Part shown: positions 16,572-25,580 of the stretch, piece after piece
Position numbering within the stretch: the first letter of the stretch is position 1
Layout: each line of letters starts with the position of its first letter
Notes under the pieces: model-generated
Told to the model about the DNA's origin: nothing
Databases searched by the model: none
What the model saw: the letters and a program-made list of their open reading frames with translations, nothing else
Origin: a virus
IMG/VR virus record: IMGVR_UViG_3300025099_000034
Coordinates: 1 to 48,547 of that record
DNA: 48,547 bases
Strand: one strand, 5' to 3'
Program-made: the position numbers and the translations under genes

Positions 16572-17846
16572 TTATATTATTTTATAATGTACATAAAAGT
16601 TTCTAAAATAAGTTCCTCCAAAAGGCTCTTCTCTTCCGTGTTCACATATTGCTGACTCATACATAATCATATCTCCTGGCTCAGCATACACTTTATACCA
16701 TTCCCCATCATGACCTTGAATATCTAAAGGCCAGTCATCAGACTCTGGCTTGTTTGCACATCCACACGCTAAATCCTTGTCAACTATAATAATAGAACTT
16801 ATGTGGTGGGTTTCGACCCTGTCGTAGTGTTTTTCAAGAGTAGCTCCTTTTTTATACGACCTTATACCATAAATAAAAGATGGCTCGATGTCTTGGTTGT
16901 TAATCCAGTTTTGATGTACTGGTAATAATTGATTATGGATTAAGGTTCTTATGGAAGGTAAAGCATCGAGTGATAATATCTCTGTATCTCCTCCTTTAAT
17001 AATATTTTCTTTTCCGTCAAAAACTTCATTTACTCGTTTGTCTTTTAATATGTTGTAAGAATCATTAATTATATTCCAGGTTTCTGCTGGACATTTTTGT
17101 ATAGCAAAACCTAGTTCAGTAAATTTTGGAATTTGTTCTTTAGATGTAAAAATTTTAGGTTTTGTTTCTATAGCAGGTTTGCTTTCTTTTTTAGTTAATT
17201 CAGAAGCTTTGACTATATATGATTTTTTATCTTCTACTTTTTCTTCCTTCTTTTTTTCAACGGAATCATAATACATTTTTTCATCGCTAGCCCCATTCCA
17301 GTTTTTTTCTCTCCACCATGAAGTCACTACATACTTTTTACCTTCATCAACTGTAACACCTTCGTGTAAATATTGCTCTTGTGTTTTCCCATCTTTCATG
17401 TTATACCACCATGAAGCTTTGCCTGTCTCAGGCTCTACGGTTTTTTGTAATGTAGGAAAGTATGTGCCTCCTCCTTTATAGTCATCATTTAAATATATCA
17501 TTAAAGTATGAGTTCTATTTCCAGATGCTTTGCAGTGCATGTCATAAGCAGGGCCGCTAAAAAAATCATTATGTGGTTTAAAGTATTGACCAGGTTCATA
17601 TAGTTGACCTTGAAGTGCTTCTCCTTTAACAAGTTCTAAACCTAAAGTGTCGGCTATTTGTTTTTTTATTTTAGACATTATAGGAGTGTTCATGTCTAAA
17701 TTAGATGTGCTTGATGTTCTATGATTAGTAACATCCGTTCTGTCAGTACCCCCTACTACTACTGATGAGCGTGAATGATTTGCGTCAATCATTTTAATAA
17801 GTTCTTGACACTCCTCAGGTGTAATAAAATTATGTATTTCCTCCAT
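16572..17846 (-). CDS. Tandem 2-oxoglutarate/Fe(II) dioxygenase, prolyl-4-hydroxylase type
   Basis: A 424-residue protein with two oxygenase domains joined by a Lys/Glu-rich linker (about 196-240). Domain 1 (1-185) resembles prolyl 4-hydroxylases: QLYEPGQYFKPHNDFF gives the iron ligands His92 and Asp94, the distal ligand is His161 in YLHEGV, and Lys170 or Lys171 would bind 2-oxoglutarate. GGGTYFP before the distal His is typical of the family. Domain 2 (about 240-424) has H-Y-D (His340, Asp342), distal His403 in CEHGREE and Arg415, so it also looks catalytically complete. Known relatives hydroxylate proline or other residues using O2, Fe and 2-oxoglutarate. The gene lies between the 897-residue Pro-rich fibre and the glycosyltransferase, which makes fibre prolines plausible substrates. 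The substrate is inferred. Confidence 0.85.
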   Translation of the reverse strand: MEEIHNFITPEECQELIKMIDANHSRSSVVVGGTDRTDVTNHRTSSTSNLDMNTPIMSKIKKQIADTLGLELVKGEALQGQLYEPGQYFKPHNDFFSGPAYDMHCKASGNRTHTLMIYLNDDYKGGGTYFPTLQKTVEPETGKASWWYNMKDGKTQEQYLHEGVTVDEGKKYVVTSWWREKNWNGASDEKMYYDSVEKKKEEKVEDKKSYIVKASELTKKESKPAIETKPKIFTSKEQIPKFTELGFAIQKCPAETWNIINDSYNILKDKRVNEVFDGKENIIKGGDTEILSLDALPSIRTLIHNQLLPVHQNWINNQDIEPSFIYGIRSYKKGATLEKHYDRVETHHISSIIIVDKDLACGCANKPESDDWPLDIQGHDGEWYKVYAEPGDMIMYESAICEHGREEPFGGTYFRNFYVHYKII

Positions 17847-17899
17847 TTGATTTGATTAAATTTCAAATAAAGTTAATCATTATTATTTACAATTAAAAA

Positions 17900-20593
17900 C
17901 TATGGACAAATTGTAGATGTACAAGATAATGTAAATGCTGAACCATTCCAGTATCTATAATAGCTACCAGTATTATAGTATCCCGCTAAAGCGTTTCTTG
18001 TTCCTGCGCTATCTCTATATAACAACGTTGCTGTACAGAAATCTGATGTATTCATGTAGAACGTAGCGTAACCACTACAAGTAAAACTTGTTGTGCTAAT
18101 AAACTCTAAATTAATAGCCGGGTAACTAGGCGCAGGTGTCGGACTAGGTGTTGGACTAGGTGTTGGACTCGGTGATGGGCTAGGCGATGGGCTAGGCGTA
18201 GGCGTAGGCGATGGACTCGGTGATGGCGTAGGCGTAGAAGCTAGACATGTAGCACAACTATTATAGATACTTACTGCAGTGTTAGAATTTATTGTACCTA
18301 CACTTCCGCCATATAAATAACAATGTCCATCTGCCATTAACAATGATTGTCCTTCAAACAATATTTGAGTTGTAGCCACATTAGTAAATGTTCCTGCACT
18401 TCCATCACATCTATCAATATCATAGTAGTAAACCGATTGAGTAGGAACTGGACTAGGACTTGGACTAGGTGTTGGACTAGGACTAGGTGTTGGACTAGGA
18501 CTAGGTGTTGGACTAGGACTAGGTGTTGGACTTGGTGTCGCTGGTGTACATCCACCACAACTACTTTGCACTGAAACAGTTGTTACGCTACAATCACTCA
18601 CAGTGTTTACAGCTATAATTTCCCAACATTTTGTTCCATTAAATCCTGAACCACAAGAACCTCCGCCGCCTCCACTAATTTTAAGCGATATACCAATTGC
18701 ATTAGAAGCATAAGTTCCGGTCACAGTTACAAATGCAGTTGAACTAGAATTATTACAATCTCTAATTTGAATATTAGTAGTTGGCGGTGGCGTTGGCGCT
18801 GGAACTGGACTTGGTGTTGGAGTGGCACACGTAGTTATAGCTTGAACAACCCCTGTCGAAAGAATTAAATATTTATCATTTGATGGTTGCGGTAAATACC
18901 CCTGTGTATTTGAAATGCTATACCATTCTAAACCTCCGTTAAACACAGTGGTTTTAGAAGAGTTCACATATAATGTATCTCCAACAATTATTTGACCAAC
19001 TGTTGCTCTATCAGAGAACACAAAGTAATCTGTTCTTGCATTACAAGCCGCAGCTTCAGTATAACCTTGCTGAGGAAGAGCATTAATAAACATTGATGGG
19101 TTTTCACAATCTAAACAGTTATTAAAACTACTTAAAGATTCTACATCAACACTTGATGTCGCAGTAGTTGAAACAGGATTAGAGTAACAAATGTTGTTGT
19201 ATTTTATAAAACTAGGGAAACTAGCTGTTGTGCTTTGTTTTCTAAATACCGCTGTTGTTGATGTTTGACATTCAGTATATGTAGCATAATCATAAACCGG
19301 TGTTGCTCCACATCCACCACAACTACTATATGCAGAGTTTAATACAGCAGATGAATCATAAGAAGTTGCAGCATTATCAATTATTTCCCAACAAGTTGAG
19401 CCAGTAAACTCTGGGTTTGGCGCACTAGCAGCACCTGTTATTTCTATCACTATACCATTAGCTAAAGTTGGCGCTGTTAAACCTGTAACTCTTACTTTGT
19501 AAGTTGGTGTTGTAGTAAAACATTGTCTTATTTCAACATCTTGGAATGTAGCAGCAGCTGGAGCTGGTGTTGGACTTGGTGTTGGAGTACAATTTACAAC
19601 TGCATCAACAGCACCTAATGAATTAATCAGTAAAGCATACCCATTATCTAAGTTTGGATAATGACCATTTACGTTTGTTACACCATAGAAATTCAATCCA
19701 CCATTCCACACATTTGTCAATCCTGAATTTGTATATATAATATCTCCTGTTTGTATTGAAGCGACATTAGCTCTTGAAGTATACATACTGTTAGTTGCTT
19801 GCGCAACACACGCAGTAGCTGAGTTTCCTACTCCATTACCCACTGTATATGTGGAAAATATTTGTGTTCCACTTACAGCTGGTGTTGGACTTGGTGTAGG
19901 TGTTGGACTAGGCGTTGGACTTGGACTCGGAGTTGTAGCCTCACAAGTAGCACAATCAACGTAAGTGTCCACAATATCATTAGTACTTGTCAAGCTTGTT
20001 GTTGAAGGATTTTCATAACACAAGTTACTATCCTTAACAACAGCTGGGAATGAGCTACCTGAAACTTTTCTAAATACTTTAGTAACAGAAGTTCCACACA
20101 CATTGTATTCTCTGAAATCATAAGTTACAGTAGGCACAGGCGTTGGAGTCGGACTTGGAGTCGGACTTGGGCTTGGGCCTGGAGCAGGAGTCGTACCACA
20201 AGCAGCACAATCAGTATAGCTAACAAGACCATTTACATTTATAGTAGAAGTTAATCCAGTAGCTTGAGGATTGTAATAACAAATACTATTATAAGATACA
20301 GAAACCGGGAAAGTTCCTCCTTGAACTATTCTAAACACTTCATCACTAGCTATGCCATCACACGCCGTATACACTCTATAATCATAAACAACTGGAGTTG
20401 GCGTCGGTGTAGGTGTTCCACAATTTGGACAATCATCTTCTGCAAACAAAACACCTGAGGCTTGCTGCCTTACAATTGATTGGTCTGAATACCAACCGTC
20501 AGAAGCAAAAGTAGTTAGAGCTGCATCTGTAAATAATGCTGTAGCCGTAGAAAAACTTGCTGAGCTATAATAATATGTTCCTGTTGTTGCCAT
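17900..20593 (-). CDS. Modular Cys-rich fibre/adhesin with (Ser/Thr)-Pro linkers
   Basis: An 897-residue protein built from about nine small beta-rich domains of roughly 50-90 residues. Several of them are clear copies: Y-D-(Y/F) starts, an F-R-K or F-R-I core, a (Y/N)-x-(I/L)-C-Y-x-N-P string and a closing C-x2-C. Others form a second type with TYTVGN/NGGL(N/E) and a GYLP-like string. Domains are separated by seven linkers of Ser-Pro, Thr-Pro and Ala-Pro dipeptides, the two longest near the C-terminus. It resembles bacterial surface adhesins with disulfide-stabilised beads on a stiff, possibly glycosylated string. It follows the tail hub-like gene, whose C-terminus carries the same module, and precedes the dioxygenase and glycosyltransferase. 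Receptor-binding fibre is the likely role; no homologue with known receptor is recognised. Confidence 0.65.
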   Translation of the reverse strand: MATTGTYYYSSASFSTATALFTDAALTTFASDGWYSDQSIVRQQASGVLFAEDDCPNCGTPTPTPTPVVYDYRVYTACDGIASDEVFRIVQGGTFPVSVSYNSICYYNPQATGLTSTINVNGLVSYTDCAACGTTPAPGPSPSPTPSPTPTPVPTVTYDFREYNVCGTSVTKVFRKVSGSSFPAVVKDSNLCYENPSTTSLTSTNDIVDTYVDCATCEATTPSPSPTPSPTPTPSPTPAVSGTQIFSTYTVGNGVGNSATACVAQATNSMYTSRANVASIQTGDIIYTNSGLTNVWNGGLNFYGVTNVNGHYPNLDNGYALLINSLGAVDAVVNCTPTPSPTPAPAAATFQDVEIRQCFTTTPTYKVRVTGLTAPTLANGIVIEITGAASAPNPEFTGSTCWEIIDNAATSYDSSAVLNSAYSSCGGCGATPVYDYATYTECQTSTTAVFRKQSTTASFPSFIKYNNICYSNPVSTTATSSVDVESLSSFNNCLDCENPSMFINALPQQGYTEAAACNARTDYFVFSDRATVGQIIVGDTLYVNSSKTTVFNGGLEWYSISNTQGYLPQPSNDKYLILSTGVVQAITTCATPTPSPVPAPTPPPTTNIQIRDCNNSSSTAFVTVTGTYASNAIGISLKISGGGGGSCGSGFNGTKCWEIIAVNTVSDCSVTTVSVQSSCGGCTPATPSPTPSPSPTPSPSPTPSPSPTPSPSPSPVPTQSVYYYDIDRCDGSAGTFTNVATTQILFEGQSLLMADGHCYLYGGSVGTINSNTAVSIYNSCATCLASTPTPSPSPSPTPTPSPSPSPSPSPTPSPTPSPTPAPSYPAINLEFISTTSFTCSGYATFYMNTSDFCTATLLYRDSAGTRNALAGYYNTGSYYRYWNGSAFTLSCTSTICP
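18120..18245. repeat. Short tandem repeats coding for a Ser/Thr-Pro linker
   Basis: Within the 897-residue fibre gene the DNA repeats ggactaggtgttggacta-like and ggcgtaggcgatgg-like units. On the minus strand these encode alternating Pro with Ser or Thr. Such imperfect 6- to 18-base repeats are prone to slippage and unequal recombination, so linker length may vary between relatives. Confidence 0.7.
18446..18538. repeat. 18-base tandem repeat coding for a Pro-rich linker
   Basis: At least three near-perfect consecutive copies of the 18-base unit tgttggactaggactagg are visible, flanked by partial copies. Reading the minus strand they give a Ser-Pro/Thr-Pro linker in the fibre. The same unit, slightly altered, occurs in the other linker at 18120-18245. 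Confidence 0.8.
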
Positions 20594-20604
20594 TTACAAT
20601 TTTA

Positions 20605-20612
20605 CAAAGTTA
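20605..20612 (-). promoter_or_regulatory. Candidate promoter -7 element (TAACTTTG)
   Basis: The minus strand reads TAACTTTG 12 bases before the start of the 897-residue fibre gene, in the 24-base gap after the tail hub-like gene. It matches TAnnTTTG. The same word precedes the scaffold (30855) and fibre-associated (38026) genes. If used, the mRNA leader would be almost absent. Confidence 0.45.
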
Positions 20613-20617
20613 ACCAT

Positions 20618-23600
20618 TTATCCTGAACATCTTGAGTCTCCACATCCTGCTACCTGAACTATTACTTCTCCATTTTGTCCTGACCCTCCTACATCATATA
20701 ATGATGCACAACCATTAGTTGAACCAAATTTATATTGAACCTCATCACCAACTACAATTCCTAATGTTTGATTTGCTTTCAAATAAACTGCTTGTAAGCT
20801 TACACAATCTATACCTAAGAAATAATCATATACTGGTGCAGGCGCTGGTGTAGGGCTTGGTGTTGGACTAGGTGTTGGGGCTGGAGTAAACGTACAATTA
20901 CAACACGAATCAAATATGCTTACCGCTGAATAACAAAGCTGCTGACCTATAGCGTTTCTTAAATCATAAATTAAATATAACTTATTACCATTAGCTGGTA
21001 AACCAAATTGAGCGCTATACAATGTAGGAGCGCCACTCGAATTTATTGGAGTTGCTTGCACAGATGCAGCTAATAATATACTTATATCAGTTGGATTATT
21101 TTCAAACAATGCATCAGTTCTTAAATATCTAAATTCATTTTCAGTAGGGTCAAACTGGAAGTTGTCAAAATTTAATTTATTACTTCTCATTGTAATAACT
21201 GCTCCATCTGGAGGTATTACTCCTGAAGCTTGAGGGCCTTCTAACTCTCTGTATTGTGAAATTATCGGGTCGCTTGGACTTGCTAAAAATGTAACTAAAT
21301 CTGATTGTGTTGGAGAACTTACAGTTGAATCTGACCAACTAAATTCAGTGTGTGTAAATTGACCTGCGTTAGCATTTGTGCTAAGAGTAATACTGTATAC
21401 ACTAAACAACTCTTCTTCAGGACATTTAACTGTCACTTGAATTGTGTCGTTTACAATTGAATCAGATGAAATAATCATAACAACTTCAGTTGGAGTTGGA
21501 TTTGGTTTTGGAAACTTAAGCGTTCCGCTTTGATAAACTATACCTGTTGAATAAGTAACACCATCATATATTGCTTGAACTATATATCCTGTACCTGAAA
21601 CCTGTCCTTCTGTTTCAATATCTACACCTGCTTCTGAAACTATTTGTTGTTCAGTTCCTTCAGTTACTATTAAATCTGTATTTTCAAATGGAATAACATA
21701 ATCAATTTCAACAAAATATGTTTTTGATGGAGGCCCTGTTGTCTCTCCTAGTTCAACACAATAAACAAATTCTTGTCCTGCAACAATGGTAATGTTTTTT
21801 GTAACACCACAAGCAGTACATATTTCAGTCTCTGGTTTTACAATTGTATTAGTTGTAAACACATATTCTTGCATATAAGGGTCGTAACCTCCTAGTTTCT
21901 GTGTTGCTGATGCTTCTGCAAATAAATCTCTAAACCAACTTCTCATACCTTCATTAGATATTACAGTTAGTATTTCGTTTTGAGCAGAACTACCCGTTAA
22001 TTTTATTATAACGTTTCTTTTTGCATCAGAGAAATATTTATTTTCACCAAATGTTGCAAAACTTTCTGGGTGATTACTAATTCCAAACTCTTCTACTCTT
22101 GCTATTTGTGTGCCTAAAACTTCAGGAACGGAAGTAACTACACCACCTCCAGTAGCATCTGATAATAAATTTTTACCAGCAAGTACATAAGATATCTTGT
22201 CTTCTTGTAATACTAAAATATCTGTTTTTCTTGCAAATAATATCTCAACATCTCCATACGTTTCTTCAAGCGGCTTAAAGTTTACTAATCCTAAGTTAAA
22301 TTCATTTAATCTGTTTACATTTGATTCATCATTAAAGACACCACTGTATGTAATGTCAGCAAACCTGTGAGCTGCTTTAAATTCTTCGTTAGATGTTGTA
22401 AAAATTCTGTTTCCTAAATTAAAAGATTTACCTTTTATAGAGTCTCTAATCCTATAGCTTTCAACACCGTTTCCAAAACTATAACAATTTGTAAATCCAG
22501 GGTTTACAATTGCTGATTGAAAAGAAGTTTGGTTTTGTACATTTCCTAAATGTAGTCCATTACTAATATCAAATGATTGACTGTTTTCATACCAGGCATC
22601 TGGTAAAGCGTCTTGTGCTTCAGTTTCAAACACATAAGTAGCTCCATCACCTCTATATACAGTAAATGAAACTTCAAGCATAGATTCGGTATTTTCTGTA
22701 CCACCATAAGACAAAGGCCCAGAAACTAAAAGATATATTAAATTGTTTCCACTAGAGTCTTGCGTATTAGAGTCTTCATAAATTCTGTAATAAAAATTTT
22801 CATTAAAATCTAAAGGTGAAGGTGTACCTCCTCCAAAATAAGTAGAAGCATTTAGTTCAGATATATTTTTACAACCTTTATTTACATTAGCAGTTACAAA
22901 AGGAGGAGCTCCATTAGTAACCTGTGGTGAAACAAACGTGTTGTTTATGACTTGTTGTTGTCCTGGATTTTTTATTCCACTATTTAAAATACTAGCAACA
23001 TTATCACCAATAAACCAATTAGCCGCATTAGTATAACTAGTTGATGCTGTTAACGTTTGTTCAAGCGTATAATTCTGTCTTCCTCCTGCACCAGTTCCAG
23101 CTCCATTTCTCCTCATTTCTACCCTCATGACTATTCTACTTCCAACGGGAACATCGTAAACATCATAAGTAGAAGTTAAAGGAGCTTGTCTATTTACGGT
23201 TGTAAAAAAAGGAAACGCTACAGTAGGTATGTCGCCACTTGTAGTACATGTTTTTTTAATAGGGTCAATTGCAATAACAGCATTAGGGTCTTGTATAGAT
23301 GAAAAATTAGAAGCGTTTATCTTCATATAAACACCACCTATAACATCAACCGCAGTTCCCGACGCGTCAAATATAGATATAAAACCACTGGACTGAGCTT
23401 CTTTTTCTAAAACAGTTGTTCTTATACATCTAGTAGTTGGTCCTGTATTATCGGCCTTTACAATTAATGTGTCACCCGCTTCAACTTTAGCTGCATTTTC
23501 ACCATCTAATAAAAAGTAACTTGAACTTGAAACTGTGTCTCTATAAGCAACATTACTATAAATTGTTTCATAGGTGTCTTTAGTAGGTTTTACAACAAAT

Positions 23601-25579
23601 TTATATTTTGTTGCCCAAGCCGGAGCTTTCATTGATGGTGGTATTTCTACTTCTATATAGTTTCTGTCAATAGAATTGCTACATGGAATGTTAAATGAAG
23701 CTCCTGAACCTCCTGGAGCATTACTTACTAAAGCTGTTGATGCTCGGTTGTAATCATCCATGTAAATAATACCTACCTCATAACCTCTATTACTGTGTAA
23801 ACTTTCAGCGCTTGCGCTATCTCTAAAAGAAGCAGTTTCATTTACTATGCCCCAGTAAGCGTAACCTGATTGTGCTACTCCATCACTATAAAGAGCCGCT
23901 AAGTTTTGTATTTGTAAAACATTTGAGGAAGTACTTGCTGTAGCTACTAAAGATTGACCAGCGCTTGGAAACGTTGAAGTTGCAGAAGTTATTCCTGTTT
24001 GTAACAAGCTATAAGTAGAATCTAAATTTTCAGGCACAGTTCTGTTAAAGACATCTGTTAAAGTATTACCAAGTCCAGCTTGTGCATTGGCAACGGTTTG
24101 TATTGTTCCATTTACCCCATCAGTTCCTATCTTTTCTTGAAAATCTACACTATTAACAAAATCATAAACAGTAGTATAATCATCTATCAAAGTATAAGAC
24201 CAACTAAGCTCAAATATAGCTGTAGTTGGTGTTGGAGCTGAGCCAAAAACTTGTTCAAATTCAAAAAATGTTATACCAAAATTTAAAGTTAATCTTGTTC
24301 CTTTTTTTAATTTAGATTCACCGGTCATTAAAGGACTTAAGTCAACATATAATACTGAATCTGAAATAGATTTACTTGTAGATGTAGGAGTATATGTAAA
24401 TTGTCCAGTACTTGTGTGCGCTGATGTGTCAATAAGTGCTATAGGGTCTGACTTAAATGTTGCAGTAAAATCTAACTCTATATTAGCTCCAGCACTATCT
24501 TTCAAATCATACCCCTCCATGTAATTTCCATACATCAGCCTGTTACCCATTAAAGTTTGAGCTTTAGCTAACTGTGGAACATTATCAAAAAGTCTTAGAA
24601 TTTCAGAGTCAGGCAATACGGTAAATATTTCTCTATTTGTAAATTGATAATCCGTATTTGTATTGTTAATACTTCCTAAATCTTTCTTTTTGTTAAGAGT
24701 TTTTATAACTTTTATAGACGTGCTATCTGCTTCTTTAAACAATAACTGAACATCTGTTACACTGCTGCTACCAGTATTAAATGTAATTGAAACGGCATTG
24801 TTTTGATTTACCATTCCTTCATTTAAATAACTATTTGTGGTGAAATCAAAATTACCAGGCGTAAATGCTGGCTCACTAAACTGAGAAATAGCTGAAAATT
24901 CATTATTCGCATACTTATACCTGTAAGCAAAACATAAAAACTTATCTTCTAAATAAGCATCTGTAATACTTGAAACAAAATATGGTAATATTGTTGGAGC
25001 ACTTGTGGGAGGTTTTTTTATTACTAAAATATCATCCTGATTAAATACATCAACATTTACACCAAGTAAAGGGTCTCCATAATTTTGATTAATATTAATA
25101 ACTCTTGGAGGGTTAGTGTTGTCAGTAAAAAATAATAGATTATCTATTTTATCAACTCCTGTAATTAAGAAATTTGGGTTAAAGTTTAGCGTAGTGTTTA
25201 TGCCATTCCCGTCATTAATACTTATTACGTGGTATATTAATTGACCGGTTTCTACATCAAATGAAATTATTAAGTCTAATTTACCCGTAGCACCTTGAGT
25301 AAAAGCTGGGTCATGAACAAACCAATATAAGGCTAAATTAGCTCCATCTTCAAACGCACCAATACACCTAGCCTGTGAGCTCAATTTAGTTCCGTCAACA
25401 TATTGTAGTTCTGTTAGCGGTAAATTTCCTTTTGAATTTTCAACAGCACCAATCTCAGAATCTTCAGTAGAACCAAGTCTTACATTTACAGCATTTATAT
25501 ACTCTCCATTTGGGACAAGCCTTTCATCAAGGCTTTTATTCATACGGCCCGCTATAAAATTTCTCTGAATGTTTGCCAT
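20618..25579 (-). CDS. Tail hub/stabilisation-like protein with Cys-rich C-terminal module
   Basis: A 1653-residue beta-rich protein. The N-terminus (RNFIAGRMNKSLDERLVPNG, followed by N-A-V-N-V-R and E-N-S-K-G-N) matches a class of large phage structural proteins that begin like T7 gp12 or P22-type tail nozzle/stabilisation proteins, with a predicted beta-propeller start. It follows the two adaptor proteins, the usual place of the tail nozzle or hub. The last roughly 110 residues are different: a CCNC string, an Ala/Thr/Ser-Pro linker and a Cys-containing domain starting V-Y-D-Y, the same module as in the next fibre gene. The C-terminus may therefore dock or act together with the fibres. Structural role likely; exact position in the virion inferred. 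Confidence 0.7.
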   Translation of the reverse strand: MANIQRNFIAGRMNKSLDERLVPNGEYINAVNVRLGSTEDSEIGAVENSKGNLPLTELQYVDGTKLSSQARCIGAFEDGANLALYWFVHDPAFTQGATGKLDLIISFDVETGQLIYHVISINDGNGINTTLNFNPNFLITGVDKIDNLLFFTDNTNPPRVININQNYGDPLLGVNVDVFNQDDILVIKKPPTSAPTILPYFVSSITDAYLEDKFLCFAYRYKYANNEFSAISQFSEPAFTPGNFDFTTNSYLNEGMVNQNNAVSITFNTGSSSVTDVQLLFKEADSTSIKVIKTLNKKKDLGSINNTNTDYQFTNREIFTVLPDSEILRLFDNVPQLAKAQTLMGNRLMYGNYMEGYDLKDSAGANIELDFTATFKSDPIALIDTSAHTSTGQFTYTPTSTSKSISDSVLYVDLSPLMTGESKLKKGTRLTLNFGITFFEFEQVFGSAPTPTTAIFELSWSYTLIDDYTTVYDFVNSVDFQEKIGTDGVNGTIQTVANAQAGLGNTLTDVFNRTVPENLDSTYSLLQTGITSATSTFPSAGQSLVATASTSSNVLQIQNLAALYSDGVAQSGYAYWGIVNETASFRDSASAESLHSNRGYEVGIIYMDDYNRASTALVSNAPGGSGASFNIPCSNSIDRNYIEVEIPPSMKAPAWATKYKFVVKPTKDTYETIYSNVAYRDTVSSSSYFLLDGENAAKVEAGDTLIVKADNTGPTTRCIRTTVLEKEAQSSGFISIFDASGTAVDVIGGVYMKINASNFSSIQDPNAVIAIDPIKKTCTTSGDIPTVAFPFFTTVNRQAPLTSTYDVYDVPVGSRIVMRVEMRRNGAGTGAGGRQNYTLEQTLTASTSYTNAANWFIGDNVASILNSGIKNPGQQQVINNTFVSPQVTNGAPPFVTANVNKGCKNISELNASTYFGGGTPSPLDFNENFYYRIYEDSNTQDSSGNNLIYLLVSGPLSYGGTENTESMLEVSFTVYRGDGATYVFETEAQDALPDAWYENSQSFDISNGLHLGNVQNQTSFQSAIVNPGFTNCYSFGNGVESYRIRDSIKGKSFNLGNRIFTTSNEEFKAAHRFADITYSGVFNDESNVNRLNEFNLGLVNFKPLEETYGDVEILFARKTDILVLQEDKISYVLAGKNLLSDATGGGVVTSVPEVLGTQIARVEEFGISNHPESFATFGENKYFSDAKRNVIIKLTGSSAQNEILTVISNEGMRSWFRDLFAEASATQKLGGYDPYMQEYVFTTNTIVKPETEICTACGVTKNITIVAGQEFVYCVELGETTGPPSKTYFVEIDYVIPFENTDLIVTEGTEQQIVSEAGVDIETEGQVSGTGYIVQAIYDGVTYSTGIVYQSGTLKFPKPNPTPTEVVMIISSDSIVNDTIQVTVKCPEEELFSVYSITLSTNANAGQFTHTEFSWSDSTVSSPTQSDLVTFLASPSDPIISQYRELEGPQASGVIPPDGAVITMRSNKLNFDNFQFDPTENEFRYLRTDALFENNPTDISILLAASVQATPINSSGAPTLYSAQFGLPANGNKLYLIYDLRNAIGQQLCYSAVSIFDSCCNCTFTPAPTPSPTPSPTPAPAPVYDYFLGIDCVSLQAVYLKANQTLGIVVGDEVQYKFGSTNGCASLYDVGGSGQNGEVIVQVAGCGDSRCSG

Positions 25580-25580
25580 C

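Noticed and set aside
18446-18538. CRISPR-like array
   Set aside because: Units are adjacent without spacers and code for Ser-Pro/Thr-Pro in frame; no cas genes.
18347-18574. Repeated Trp-Thr-Arg-Cys frame on the plus strand, possible repeat protein
   Set aside because: It is antisense to the Pro-linker repeats of the fibre gene and stems from the 18-base DNA repeat.
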